From Hungatella effluvii (GTDB taxonomy: Bacteria; Bacillota; Clostridia; Lachnospirales; Lachnospiraceae), in the NCBI RefSeq assembly GCF_003201875.1, contig NZ_QJKD01000032.1:1-36489 (forward strand): DNA of 36,489 nucleotides, written 5' to 3'. Position 1 is the first letter of the stretch; each line of letters starts with the position of its first letter. The translations under genes were made by a program, and so were the position numbers. Of the stretch, positions 24,283 through 32,329 are shown piece after piece. The notes beneath the pieces were generated by a model. That model ran no database searches. It worked only from the letters and a program-made list of their open reading frames with translations, and had not been told where the DNA came from.

Positions 24283-25014
24283 TTATTCTGTGTCTCCACT
24301 GTCCTCACGGGTTACAGCCGCTTCCGCGATCCCATCTCCCAACTCGGTGAGGGGGATTTCCTCCAGAAGCGCCTCATCTTCCGGGAGCAGTTCTCCGCTT
24401 CCCTTTAACTCCTCCTCCACCTCCATGCGGATCTCGGCAGCGGTTTCGGGATCCGGAGTGGGGAGATTCTGAGTCGAGCCAATTCCGAACCGGCGAAGGA
24501 ACTCTTCCGTCGTGGCAAACAGTGCGGGGCGGCCCGGAGCGTCGAGACGGCCCACCTCGTATACCAGGTTGTATTCCACCAGCCTGTTCACCGCGTGATC
24601 GGACTTGACGCCGCGGATCTTCTCGATCTCCATCTTCGTGACCGGCTGCTTATAGGCGATGATCGACAGCGTCTCCAGGACCACATCCGTCAGCACCTGT
24701 TTTTTCGGGGTGGCGGCCACGCGGATGAGATTCTCATAATACTCCGGCCTGGTACACATCTGGTAGCTGCTCTCCAGTTCGATAATCTGCATCCCCTTCC
24801 GTCCGGCTTCATACTGCTTCATGAGCCGTTTTACGGCGGCTCTTGCCGTCTCCTCGTCCTGTCCGATCGCGGCTGCCAGCTGTCTCACCTCGACGGAATT
24901 GCCCATGGTAAATAAGACCGCTTCGATCACGGCCTCATACTCCCGCTCTTCAATTGTAATCTCTCTCAGTTCCTCAATCGGCAGCGACTCCTGCGCTTCC
25001 CACTTCTTCTTCAT
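24283..25014 (-). CDS. scpB: Segregation and condensation protein B
   Basis: A 243-residue kleisin-associated winged-helix protein, which with ScpA and SMC forms the bacterial condensin that compacts and separates chromosomes. The core (~20-190) includes YEAVIEAVLFTMGNSVEVRQLAAA, QVLTDVVLETLSIIAYKQPVTKMEIEKIRGVKSD and GRPALFATTEEFLRRFGI. A long acidic C-terminal tail follows. The start overlaps the scpA end by 41 nt; a weak GAAGGG lies upstream, so translation is probably coupled. Confidence 0.94.
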   Translation of the reverse strand: MKKKWEAQESLPIEELREITIEEREYEAVIEAVLFTMGNSVEVRQLAAAIGQDEETARAAVKRLMKQYEAGRKGMQIIELESSYQMCTRPEYYENLIRVAATPKKQVLTDVVLETLSIIAYKQPVTKMEIEKIRGVKSDHAVNRLVEYNLVYEVGRLDAPGRPALFATTEEFLRRFGIGSTQNLPTPDPETAAEIRMEVEEELKGSGELLPEDEALLEEIPLTELGDGIAEAAVTREDSGDTE

Positions 25015-25822
25015 CTTTTTTATACCCTTCGATATCTTCCTCTAACTCCGATAAGTCCAGATCCTCTTCCTCGCCTTCCGGCTCCAGCGTCTCAATAAAC
25101 ATATCGTCGAATAAATGCTCCTGGGTCAGATGAATCTTACCGATCTTCATCAGCTCCAGAAGCGCAAGAAACGTCACCACGACCTCCGTCTTGTCCGCCT
25201 GCCTTTCGAGCATTCCCCGGAAAGAGAATTTGCGGTGCAGCCTGGCATAACCCAGAACCGAGGCGATCTTGTCCTCCAGACTCACCGGTTCTCTCGTAAT
25301 ATTACCGAACCGGCTCCTCACAGGGTCGATCCGGTCCTCTGTCCTTTTCATCACGGACTTAAAAATCTCCTGAAGCTTTGCCAGCGTCAGGCCGTCTAAC
25401 AGGCCATCCAAGTCCACCGGCGGCTCATACTTCGCCACCTCCGGAGGCACCGTAGGCCCCTTAAAAAGCAGGCGGTCCGCGCCGACCTCCTTCTCCTTCA
25501 GTTCAAACGCCATGTATTTGTAATACTTATATTCCAGAAGACGAGCCATCAGTTCGGCCCTCGGATCTTCCTCCTCGCCGTCCTCATTCACTTCTCTCGG
25601 CAGGAGCATGCGGGATTTGATGTCGATGAGCGTCGCCGCCATCACCAGGAATTCACTGACAATGTTTAAATCCTCGGTCTCCATGTGGCTCACGTAATCG
25701 AGATACTGCTCCGTAATCGTCACAATAGGAATGTCATAAATATTCAATTTATTCTTTTCAATCAGATGGAGCAGCAAGTCCAGAGGACCCTCAAAATTCT
25801 CCAGCTTATAGGATATTCCCAT
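24974..25822 (-). CDS. scpA: Segregation and condensation protein A (kleisin)
   Basis: A 282-residue kleisin that bridges the SMC heads and binds ScpB. The N-terminal SMC-neck-binding part is MGISYKLENFEGPLDLLLHLIEKNKLNIYDIPI, and the C-terminal winged helix is ~200-250 (VVTFLALLELMKIGKIHL). It has an acidic tail. GGGAGG lies 6 nt before the ATG. It is the first gene of the five-gene housekeeping operon. Confidence 0.95.
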   Translation of the reverse strand: MGISYKLENFEGPLDLLLHLIEKNKLNIYDIPIVTITEQYLDYVSHMETEDLNIVSEFLVMAATLIDIKSRMLLPREVNEDGEEEDPRAELMARLLEYKYYKYMAFELKEKEVGADRLLFKGPTVPPEVAKYEPPVDLDGLLDGLTLAKLQEIFKSVMKRTEDRIDPVRSRFGNITREPVSLEDKIASVLGYARLHRKFSFRGMLERQADKTEVVVTFLALLELMKIGKIHLTQEHLFDDMFIETLEPEGEEEDLDLSELEEDIEGYKKDEEEVGSAGVAAD

Positions 25823-25860
25823 AGTTTCCTCCCGGCATCAGAAAGTAAGCGCTACCGATT

Positions 25861-25889
25861 AGTATATCAAATCCACCGGCTTCTGTAAA
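25861..25889 (-). promoter_or_regulatory. Sigma-A promoter of the scpA operon
   Basis: On the minus strand TTTACA (25889-25884), 17 nt, TATACT (25866-25861), about 38 nt before the scpA ATG and immediately after the metallophosphoesterase stop. It should drive scpA-scpB-dut-TPR-hflX. Confidence 0.72.
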
Positions 25890-25892
25890 TAT

Positions 25893-26765
25893 TTAACCTG
25901 TTTTTCTCTTTAAATTCACCACCACTAGCTGCGGTTTGTTGTTCAGCCTGATATTGATGGAATGAGTCCCCAGGCCGCGGCTCACGATCATGTACTTCCC
26001 GCTCTCCTCAAATGTTCCGGCGCACCAAGGCAGAAAAAACTGAAACTGAGGGGTCATGACCCCGCCCAGATACGGAAGGCGTATGGTTCCCCCATGAAAA
26101 TGGCCGGACAGCGTCAAATCAGCGCCCCATTTCCGGCAGGAATCGAAAAAAAGGGGCGAATGGCAGAGCAAGATCTGAAACCGCTCCCGTTCAGCCGGTC
26201 CCGCCAGCCTTCCAATCTCCTCCGGCCGCAGATGGTCGGGATGGAACTTCTTATAATACCGTTCCGCCAGATCGATTCCGGTGACGGCGATATCATCCCG
26301 GAACTTCATTGTCCTGTTGGAAAGGAAGCGGACTCCCATTTTCTTTAGCTCCCTCACATAGATGTCATACTGCATCCCGAAATTCTTCCGTTCCCGGTTC
26401 ATCCTCGTCTCATGGTTTCCATTGCCATAATAGATGGGGCAGCGTTTCGCCAGTTCCCCGATCAGTTCCAGGGATACCCGCAGATCCGCGCTTTCCCTGC
26501 TGACCATCATGTCGCCCCCGATCAGGATCACGTCGGGTTTTACCTCGTCGACCGCATGGAGCAGGCGTTTATTATGATCTCCAAACTCATGGTCATGTAA
26601 ATCAGAGAGAAATACCATCCGGCAGTCTCTCGTTATCTTTTCAGTCAGAATCTCCGTCCTCTCTACGGACAGCTGCTCCCTCTCGTACTGCGAGCGAAGC
26701 AAAAGCCCCGCTCCGGCAGCGGCGGACAGCATACCGGCGGCAAGCCACATATCATTCTTCCTCAT
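25893..26765 (-). CDS. Membrane-anchored metallophosphoesterase (YaeI/YkuE type)
   Basis: A 290-residue calcineurin-like phosphoesterase. One N-terminal hydrophobic helix (WLAAGMLSAAAGAGLLL) anchors it, and all metal-ligand motifs are present: DLHD (55-58), GGD (83-85), GNHE (116-119), H202 and GHFHGG (221-226). Members of this branch hydrolyse lipid-linked or nucleotide phosphodiesters such as UDP-sugars; the substrate here is unknown. The ribosome site is weak (GGTGA). It has its own promoter (26851-26822) and is directly followed by the scpA promoter. Confidence 0.88.
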   Translation of the reverse strand: MRKNDMWLAAGMLSAAAGAGLLLRSQYEREQLSVERTEILTEKITRDCRMVFLSDLHDHEFGDHNKRLLHAVDEVKPDVILIGGDMMVSRESADLRVSLELIGELAKRCPIYYGNGNHETRMNRERKNFGMQYDIYVRELKKMGVRFLSNRTMKFRDDIAVTGIDLAERYYKKFHPDHLRPEEIGRLAGPAERERFQILLCHSPLFFDSCRKWGADLTLSGHFHGGTIRLPYLGGVMTPQFQFFLPWCAGTFEESGKYMIVSRGLGTHSINIRLNNKPQLVVVNLKRKTG

Positions 26766-26821
26766 CTTTCACCAGTCTTCCACTTCATTTTATTTCTTTT
26801 GATGCCTTTTGATTTTGTACC

Positions 26822-26865
26822 ATCATACACTGAAAAAGTATGCCGCGTCAAGGCAAAGCATACTT
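26822..26865 (-). promoter_or_regulatory. Promoter overlapping a hairpin, ahead of the phosphoesterase
   Basis: On the minus strand TTGACG (26851-26846), 18 nt, TATGAT (26827-26822), about 57 nt before the phosphoesterase ATG. The same stretch holds a perfect 8-bp inverted repeat AAGTATGC (26865-26858)/GCATACTT (26843-26836), followed by three further T. It may serve as a second terminator for locus 2, as an operator, or both. Confidence 0.5.
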
Positions 26866-26932
26866 AAGCTTTCGTGTTTAGCTGAACAGGCATTCCTGAA
26901 TGGACTTTCCGTAACGTTCCTTCCGTGAAACG

Positions 26933-26968
26933 AAAAAAGCCGCTGTACCGTTTTGCAGTACAGCAGCC
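26933..26968 (-). terminator. Terminator of glycan locus 2 operon
   Basis: On the minus strand GGCTGCTGTAC pairs with GTACAGCGGC (26968-26958 and 26948-26939) and is followed by six T (26938-26933). It lies 30 nt after the GH88 stop. Confidence 0.88.
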
Positions 26969-26997
26969 TATTGGGAACCAGCAAACCAATAATTCCT

Positions 26998-28131
26998 TTA
27001 CCAGATCAAAAAGTCTTTGTTCAAAAGGCGGAGAATTCCTTCCACCAAAAAGTAATCTCCATAGATAACAGGCACCTCCCGGTCGGCGGCCCGGTCGTAT
27101 CTGGCGGAGCCATGGGAGACAATCGAATCCTTTTTCGGGTCCCACTCGCAGTACTCATCTGTAACCGCCTTTAAGCAGCGGACAGCCGACTTCACGTACA
27201 GATTCTTTTCCAGCGGCTTCACGTGTCCGGCCAGTTCCAAAAGTCCGCACGCGGCGCAGACTCCCGCCGTCGTATCCAGGTAGCGCGGCTCCTCCGGCGC
27301 CCGGAAATCGATCAGCGGCACATATCCGTTTATCGCCGCGTTGGCACAGAAATAGTGAGCCACCCGCTTAGATGCGTCCAAATACGCTGTATTTCCGGTA
27401 TACCGGTAGGCCAGCGCCATGCCATAAATAGCCCATGCCTGCCCCCGGCTCCAGGAGGAACCGCTCTCATAGCCCTGACCTCCCGGATTTCCCAGATATT
27501 CCCCGGTCTCCGGGTCGAATTCCACCAGATGGTTGCAGGAGCCATCCGGCCGGATGATGTATTTCAGCGCCATGTCGGTATGGTTCACCGCAATCTGACG
27601 GAGTGCGCTGTCATGAAGCTCTCCCGCTGCCCAATAGAGAAGAGGCAGATTCATGAGGCAGTCCACAATCGCGATTCCGGACCGCTCCCCGTTCCACGCC
27701 CTTAAGTATCCGGCCTTTGGATTGTAACGGCCTGCCAGAATTCCCGCCGCGTGAAGGCCTCTCGTTCTGGAAGCCTCACTGCCGGTCAGCCGGTAGTCGG
27801 CCACAGCCGTATGCAGCCAGAGGAAGCCCACATCGTGATCCAGTTTTATATAGGAAGCGAGAGCCTCATCCAGCCGTACCTCGATTCCCTCCGCGGCCTT
27901 TCTGTAACATTCCTTTCCTGCCGCATGATACATCTGCCACAGAATTCCGCTGTAGAACCCATTTGTCCAGGCCGCAAGCTCCTTCTTTCCCATATCTTCG
28001 TATACGCCGTTTACGGGAACGTAGGGCATCATGGAGCCGAGGCGGAGACACTGGGCCTCCAGCTTCCGTTCTAATTTCCCCCAGATTTCCTCCGCCCAGA
28101 TATGGGTCTCACCATCAATCTCCCAGAGCAT
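26998..28131 (-). CDS. GH88 unsaturated glucuronyl hydrolase
   Basis: A 377-residue alpha/alpha-barrel enzyme that hydrates and releases unsaturated glucuronic acid from lyase-made disaccharides and oligosaccharides (glycosaminoglycan, gellan or xanthan type). Family marks are WTNGFYSGILWQMY (55-68), the Asp in LDHDVGF (D100, matching D88 of the Bacillus enzyme), the Asp in IVDCLMNLPLLYWA (D157, matching D149), and ESGSSWSRGQAWAIYG. No signal peptide, so cytoplasmic. AGGAGG 8 nt before the ATG is encoded within the end of the upstream gene, which overlaps by 17 nt. It is the last gene of locus 2. Confidence 0.92.
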   Translation of the reverse strand: MLWEIDGETHIWAEEIWGKLERKLEAQCLRLGSMMPYVPVNGVYEDMGKKELAAWTNGFYSGILWQMYHAAGKECYRKAAEGIEVRLDEALASYIKLDHDVGFLWLHTAVADYRLTGSEASRTRGLHAAGILAGRYNPKAGYLRAWNGERSGIAIVDCLMNLPLLYWAAGELHDSALRQIAVNHTDMALKYIIRPDGSCNHLVEFDPETGEYLGNPGGQGYESGSSWSRGQAWAIYGMALAYRYTGNTAYLDASKRVAHYFCANAAINGYVPLIDFRAPEEPRYLDTTAGVCAACGLLELAGHVKPLEKNLYVKSAVRCLKAVTDEYCEWDPKKDSIVSHGSARYDRAADREVPVIYGDYFLVEGILRLLNKDFLIW

Positions 28132-29851
28132 AACAGTTTCCTCCTCCGATCACAATCTTCTGATCCGTAAATTCTGTTTCTACCAGTGTCCCGATCTCCA
28201 TTTTTCCTGCCGGAACCGCGAAACGGACTGCCGGTATGCAGACATTGGGGAAAATGAGATTCATATTGGGCAGAGCCGTAATGACAATGCCGTCTCCGTC
28301 TCCATGTTCGGCTTCGATCCGGCTTTTGCCATGATCATCGGATACTTCCGCAGCTCCTCTTGCCTCCGTCTTTTTCGTCTCTTCCATACAGTTCGGATAG
28401 GAAAAACCGCAGTCATAGGCCACGCAGGATATGGTGCTGGTTATCTTATGTCTGCGCTTATGGCCGCCTTTCACCGGCAGAAGCCACGTCTCCACTTCGA
28501 TGCCCTCCACCGGGCTCCATCTGGAATAGACACCGTTCTCCGAAACACGGTGTTCCAGACACGCCCTCCGGACGTAGTACATGCCATGCGCGTAAAACGC
28601 CAGCATGCTGTCTGTTCCCGCCTGCTCCAGCTGATGAAAGGAACGGGAAACACAGAATCCAAATACCGACGAATAAGCAAACTTGGCGTATTTTTCCGCC
28701 GCAAACGGATGCTCCATCACCGGATACTGGCCTGCGGTCAGGGCCACAACCTCGTGTTTCCGGTGACACAGCACCATGTCGCATTCCTTCACCGCAAGAA
28801 CCTCCGAAAGCTTCGGCAGCGGCTGGCTTTCTGCCGTCCAGAACGGATGGCTGTCAGGCAGAGCCAGGCATACGAAGGTCTTAAACGACCAGTAGGGCGA
28901 GCCAGGGGCATTGTAGCTCTCCGACATCAGCAGATTCGGGTACGTATAACCGATGGTGAGGACACCTCCATTGTCAAAGATCGGCTGTGCCATCCAGTAT
29001 TCCATGTGGCGTTCCAGAATTCCCTTCATGACGCCCCATGAAATGCACTCCACACCGGCCAGGGCGCAGGCGCTGAAAAATGCTGCCTGCGCGAAGCGGT
29101 AGGTTAAGGAACGGCCAAAGGGAAGCGCCTTCCCCTCATCGTCAAACCAATAGAGAAACGTCTCTGCAAATTTTGCCGCCCGGCACTTGAACCGTTCTGC
29201 GGTCTCCGGATCGTCCTGTCCCATGAAAGCCGCATAGAGAAGGCAGTAAAAATGAATTCCAAAGGATGTGTAGTAATCCTTTTGCGGCCGTTTTCCATCG
29301 GAATACCAGCCATTTCCAATATAAAAGGATTCGTACCGGTCCATGGCATCCTTTACCTGTTCTTCGTTCCATTTCCTCCCCACGCTGCGCAGCGCCAGGT
29401 TGGTGATCACCTTAAAATACTGCCAGTTGTTGTCTGCCTGGGAGTATCGGTTGATCTGATACAGCCAGTCCGCCAGACGGTTCTTTTCCTTCTCTTCCAG
29501 CGGATCCCACAATTTTTCCGGAACCATCAGGATCCCGTAGCTGATCGCAGCCATTTCGACCATCCGCTGATCCTTGTCGTGTAAATCCCCCCAATATGCC
29601 TCCGACTCCGGGTCCGTTCCCGCAGAAAGGCCTTTCCGGTAAACCGGCAGAAGACTTTCGTCCGTGCCACCGCCGGCCCAGTACGAAGCCAGCCCCCATA
29701 AAACCCGTGAGAATCCCTCCATTCCGGCAATCTGGCTGCCGTATCCAGCCGCGGCCGCCCCCAGCTTCAGATGGGCGCAGTCTTTGCTGTAGTGTGGTTT
29801 GAGCGGCTCTACCATATTTAAAAACATATCCTGATAATACAATTTTTCCAT
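28115..29851 (-). CDS. DUF2264 protein, probable GH154-type glycosidase
   Basis: A 578-residue protein with the DUF2264 layout: an alpha/alpha-barrel part (~1-350; MEGFSRVLWGLASYWAGGG, QADNNWQYFKVITNLALRSVG, YYTSFGIHFYCLLYA, FGRSLTYRFAQAAFFSACALA) and a beta-rich C-terminal part. As I recall, DUF2264 corresponds to CAZy family GH154, which includes beta-glucuronidase activity; I cannot check this here. Tight coupling to GH88 (17-nt overlap) suggests both act on the same uronic-acid oligosaccharide, one removing saturated and one unsaturated uronic acid. AGGAGG lies 7 nt before the ATG. No signal peptide. A hairpin at 29895-29926 separates it from the binding-protein gene. Confidence 0.8.
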   Translation of the reverse strand: MEKLYYQDMFLNMVEPLKPHYSKDCAHLKLGAAAAGYGSQIAGMEGFSRVLWGLASYWAGGGTDESLLPVYRKGLSAGTDPESEAYWGDLHDKDQRMVEMAAISYGILMVPEKLWDPLEEKEKNRLADWLYQINRYSQADNNWQYFKVITNLALRSVGRKWNEEQVKDAMDRYESFYIGNGWYSDGKRPQKDYYTSFGIHFYCLLYAAFMGQDDPETAERFKCRAAKFAETFLYWFDDEGKALPFGRSLTYRFAQAAFFSACALAGVECISWGVMKGILERHMEYWMAQPIFDNGGVLTIGYTYPNLLMSESYNAPGSPYWSFKTFVCLALPDSHPFWTAESQPLPKLSEVLAVKECDMVLCHRKHEVVALTAGQYPVMEHPFAAEKYAKFAYSSVFGFCVSRSFHQLEQAGTDSMLAFYAHGMYYVRRACLEHRVSENGVYSRWSPVEGIEVETWLLPVKGGHKRRHKITSTISCVAYDCGFSYPNCMEETKKTEARGAAEVSDDHGKSRIEAEHGDGDGIVITALPNMNLIFPNVCIPAVRFAVPAGKMEIGTLVETEFTDQKIVIGGGNCYALGD

Positions 29852-29894
29852 TATGTCTCCTCCTGATCCTCTATCTGTTTAGAAGGTTGGCAAA

Positions 29895-29926
29895 GGCGCT
29901 GTAAAATCCAATTATTTCACAGCGCC
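29895..29926 (-). terminator. Intercistronic hairpin between SBP and DUF2264 gene
   Basis: GGCGCTGT (29895-29902) pairs with ACAGCGCC (29919-29926), and the stem extends inward through AAAT/ATTT with one mismatch. The T-tract after it on the minus strand is short (TTTG), so it is likely an mRNA 3' stabiliser or leaky attenuator that gives more binding protein than enzyme. Confidence 0.55.
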
Positions 29927-29943
29927 CTCACGTTATATTGCTA

Positions 29944-31332
29944 TTAGTTCGTTTTCAGCTCATCCAGAATTTCCTGATACTGCTCCACCAGTTCTTTTGC
30001 TGCCTCTTCCGGTGTGATATCTCCATAGATAACCTCCTGAATCAGATCTTTCCGGACTACTTCCAGTTCCGTGTTTCCGCTGATCATATTATTGGTATAG
30101 GAGTTCTCCGCAGAAACCTCTACTGCCTTTTTCTGTACCTCGCTTATAACCCCTTCCGCTATCAAAATATCATCCGACTGCTTTGTAGGACAGTAACCCA
30201 CATCTGTTTTACAGATTTTGATAGACTCCTGATCGTTCATCAGGAAATCCAGGAACTTTGCAGCTTCCTCTTTATTTGCGGAATTATCATTAATTGCGAA
30301 TCCGCGGTCGCCTCCATAGATTGATCCGCTGGTCTTTGCATTTTCAATGACCGGGAGAGGAATTACTTCCAGAGGGCTGTCGATCGAGGCAATATACTTC
30401 GGTGCACTTCCTGTGTAATCCACGATCATGCCAACCTTGCCGTTGATCCATTTCATATTCTGGTCTGCCTGTCCCGCAAAGGCGGCCGCCTCACCGAATG
30501 GTTCTATCGTATTGGTTGAATATAATTCTTCAATATTCCGGAATGCTGCTGCCGCGTCTGCCTCTGTAAAGTTCATCGTATAGGTCTCCTCGTCAACCAG
30601 AGGCTTTCCTGTTATCTGTGCCAGATACGGCTGAACGTACAGACGGTTCAGCATGTCAGCATCGGCCGTCATCAAGTATACATCACTATCCTTTTCATGA
30701 ATCGATTTCCCCAGTTCTTTGATCTCATCCCAGGTATATTTCTTCGTCAGGTCTACTCCGTACTGTTCTGCGAAGTCAGTATTGACATATACGATTGTGG
30801 AACCGCCGACCGTACACGGGAATATATTGGGTTCTCCACGATAAGTGCCGGATATCTCCAGCAGATTGTCCTTCAGCGTGCTCAAATCCACCGGCAGCGT
30901 GGATAAATCCGCCAGATAGTGTTTCGCCCCCTGAATATCCGGCAGCCATTCCTTACTAAGCTGTATGATATCCGGCGCCGTATTGCTGGAGAGTGTCGTC
31001 ATGATTTTTTCATAGTACCCGTCGTATCCCTGATACTCCGCCTCCACGCTCACATTGGGATTCTTTTTTTCATAGGCCTCGATCACCGCCAGCAGCGCCT
31101 GATGCCTGCTGTCACTCCCCCACCAGGAAAAGCGAAGTGTCACGGATTCCCCGCTGGCTTCTGTGGTTCCCGCCGCCGTACTGTCATTGGCGCCTGCTGC
31201 CGCGGTACTGCTTTCCGCCGCTGTCGTATCTGTCTTCTCATTTCCTGCTCCCGATCCGCACCCCATCAAGGACACCGCCGCCATGGAAGCGGCCATCACC
31301 AGTGCAGCGCGTTTCATTAACTGTTTCTTCAT
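29944..31332 (-). CDS. Sugar ABC solute-binding lipoprotein (locus 2)
   Basis: A family 1 solute-binding protein of 462 residues. The lipoprotein signal ends in LMGC (Cys25 lipidated), followed by a Thr/Ala/Ser-rich linker and the binding fold opening VTLRFSWWGSDSRHQALL. It works with the permeases at 31490-33258. AGGAGG lies 8 nt before the ATG. Unlike locus 1 the gene stands after the permeases and has its own promoter module (31394-31484), and a hairpin follows the stop, both favouring high expression. Likely ligand: uronic-acid oligosaccharides handled by GH88 and the GH154-like enzyme. Confidence 0.9.
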   Translation of the reverse strand: MKKQLMKRAALVMAASMAAVSLMGCGSGAGNEKTDTTAAESSTAAAGANDSTAAGTTEASGESVTLRFSWWGSDSRHQALLAVIEAYEKKNPNVSVEAEYQGYDGYYEKIMTTLSSNTAPDIIQLSKEWLPDIQGAKHYLADLSTLPVDLSTLKDNLLEISGTYRGEPNIFPCTVGGSTIVYVNTDFAEQYGVDLTKKYTWDEIKELGKSIHEKDSDVYLMTADADMLNRLYVQPYLAQITGKPLVDEETYTMNFTEADAAAAFRNIEELYSTNTIEPFGEAAAFAGQADQNMKWINGKVGMIVDYTGSAPKYIASIDSPLEVIPLPVIENAKTSGSIYGGDRGFAINDNSANKEEAAKFLDFLMNDQESIKICKTDVGYCPTKQSDDILIAEGVISEVQKKAVEVSAENSYTNNMISGNTELEVVRKDLIQEVIYGDITPEEAAKELVEQYQEILDELKTN

Positions 31333-31393
31333 AAAATATTTCCTCCTTCATCGTTTTCCCTTTTACGATTCAGCCGCACGGCTGAACTGTTAC

Positions 31394-31484
31394 CTGTATT
31401 CTATCACAAATCCATTTTTCCAAGCCCCTTCTCAGATTGCAGGTGCCTATCATAAGATTCTATCTTCATATTATAAGCCTATCA
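31394..31484 (-). promoter_or_regulatory. Promoter module A, upstream of locus 2 SBP gene
   Basis: On the minus strand, from distal to proximal: GATAGGC (31483-31477), GATAGA (31464-31459), ATGATAGGC (31453-31445), CAATC (31439-31435), AGGGGC (31429-31424), and TGATAGAATACAG (31406-31394), in which TAGAAT is a -10. There is no -35 match, so it should need an activator, presumably bound at the GATAG boxes. The same blocks recur, each exactly 2214 bp away, in module B. A hairpin TTCAGCCG/CGGCTGAA (31369-31386) lies in the leader. It starts right after the upstream permease stop. Confidence 0.6.
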
Positions 31485-31489
31485 TTTTA

Positions 31490-32329
31490 TTATCCCTTAA
31501 TGCCTCCGGCTGTGATTCCTTCCACAAAGTATTTCTGTGCGAAGAAATACAGCAGCACCGGCGGAATCAGCGACAGAAAAGACATGGCCAGTATCTGGTT
31601 CCACGGTGTGGATGCACCCTGGCTGTCGATCGACATCTTTAAGGCCAGCGACAGCGTATAGTTCTTCACGCTGCTGATATACACCAGATTGTTGAAGTAG
31701 TCGTTCCATCTCCAGAGCGTCTGAAAAATAATAACGGAGAAAATGGAGGGCTTCATCAGCGGTGCCAGAATTCTCACATATACCATCAGCGGATTACAGC
31801 CGTCCATATAGGCCGATTCGTCCAGTTCTCTCGGGATTCCCCTCAAAAACTGTATCTGCATAAAAATCAGGAACGGATAGCATGCCAGGACTGCCGGAAC
31901 CCAGAACGGCAGGTAGGTGTCAACCCAGCCGAACTTATTGAACACCACGTACCGCGGGATCATGATAACCGCGTCCGGCAGCATCAGTGTGGAGATCATC
32001 AGCATGAACAGCAGCTTCTTCATGGGAAACTTAAATCTCGCAAAGCCGTATGCAACAATCCCGGTAGATATAGCGGTCAGTGCAACCGTCGGAATAACAA
32101 GCTTAAATGTATTTAAATAGAATGTCAAATAGGAAAATTGTCCGCTTCCCTTCCAGCCTTCTCTGTATGCCGAAAAAGAGAAGTGCTCCGGAAGCAGGGT
32201 CATCTTTCCAAACAGCTCTTTGTTGTCCTTAAATGTGGCGAAAAACAGCCAGAACAGCGGATAAATCATAGCTGCACCCACGGCAATCAGGATCACGTAG
32301 GCGATCAGATTATTTTTTTTACTTCTCAT
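31490..32329 (-). CDS. CUT1 sugar ABC permease, MalG type (locus 2)
   Basis: A 279-residue permease with six helices. The ATPase-docking loop reads ESAYMDGCNPLMVYVRILAP (171-190), with Ser in place of the first Ala of EAA. It partners the MalF-type permease, whose stop overlaps its ATG by one base (TGATG); GGAGG lies upstream. No ATPase gene is nearby. Confidence 0.9.
   Translation of the reverse strand: MRSKKNNLIAYVILIAVGAAMIYPLFWLFFATFKDNKELFGKMTLLPEHFSFSAYREGWKGSGQFSYLTFYLNTFKLVIPTVALTAISTGIVAYGFARFKFPMKKLLFMLMISTLMLPDAVIMIPRYVVFNKFGWVDTYLPFWVPAVLACYPFLIFMQIQFLRGIPRELDESAYMDGCNPLMVYVRILAPLMKPSIFSVIIFQTLWRWNDYFNNLVYISSVKNYTLSLALKMSIDSQGASTPWNQILAMSFLSLIPPVLLYFFAQKYFVEGITAGGIKG

Noticed and set aside
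28031..29041. 336-codon plus-strand ORF opposite the DUF2264 gene
   Set aside because: Shadow of a GC-rich coding region; no ribosome site, no recognisable motif.
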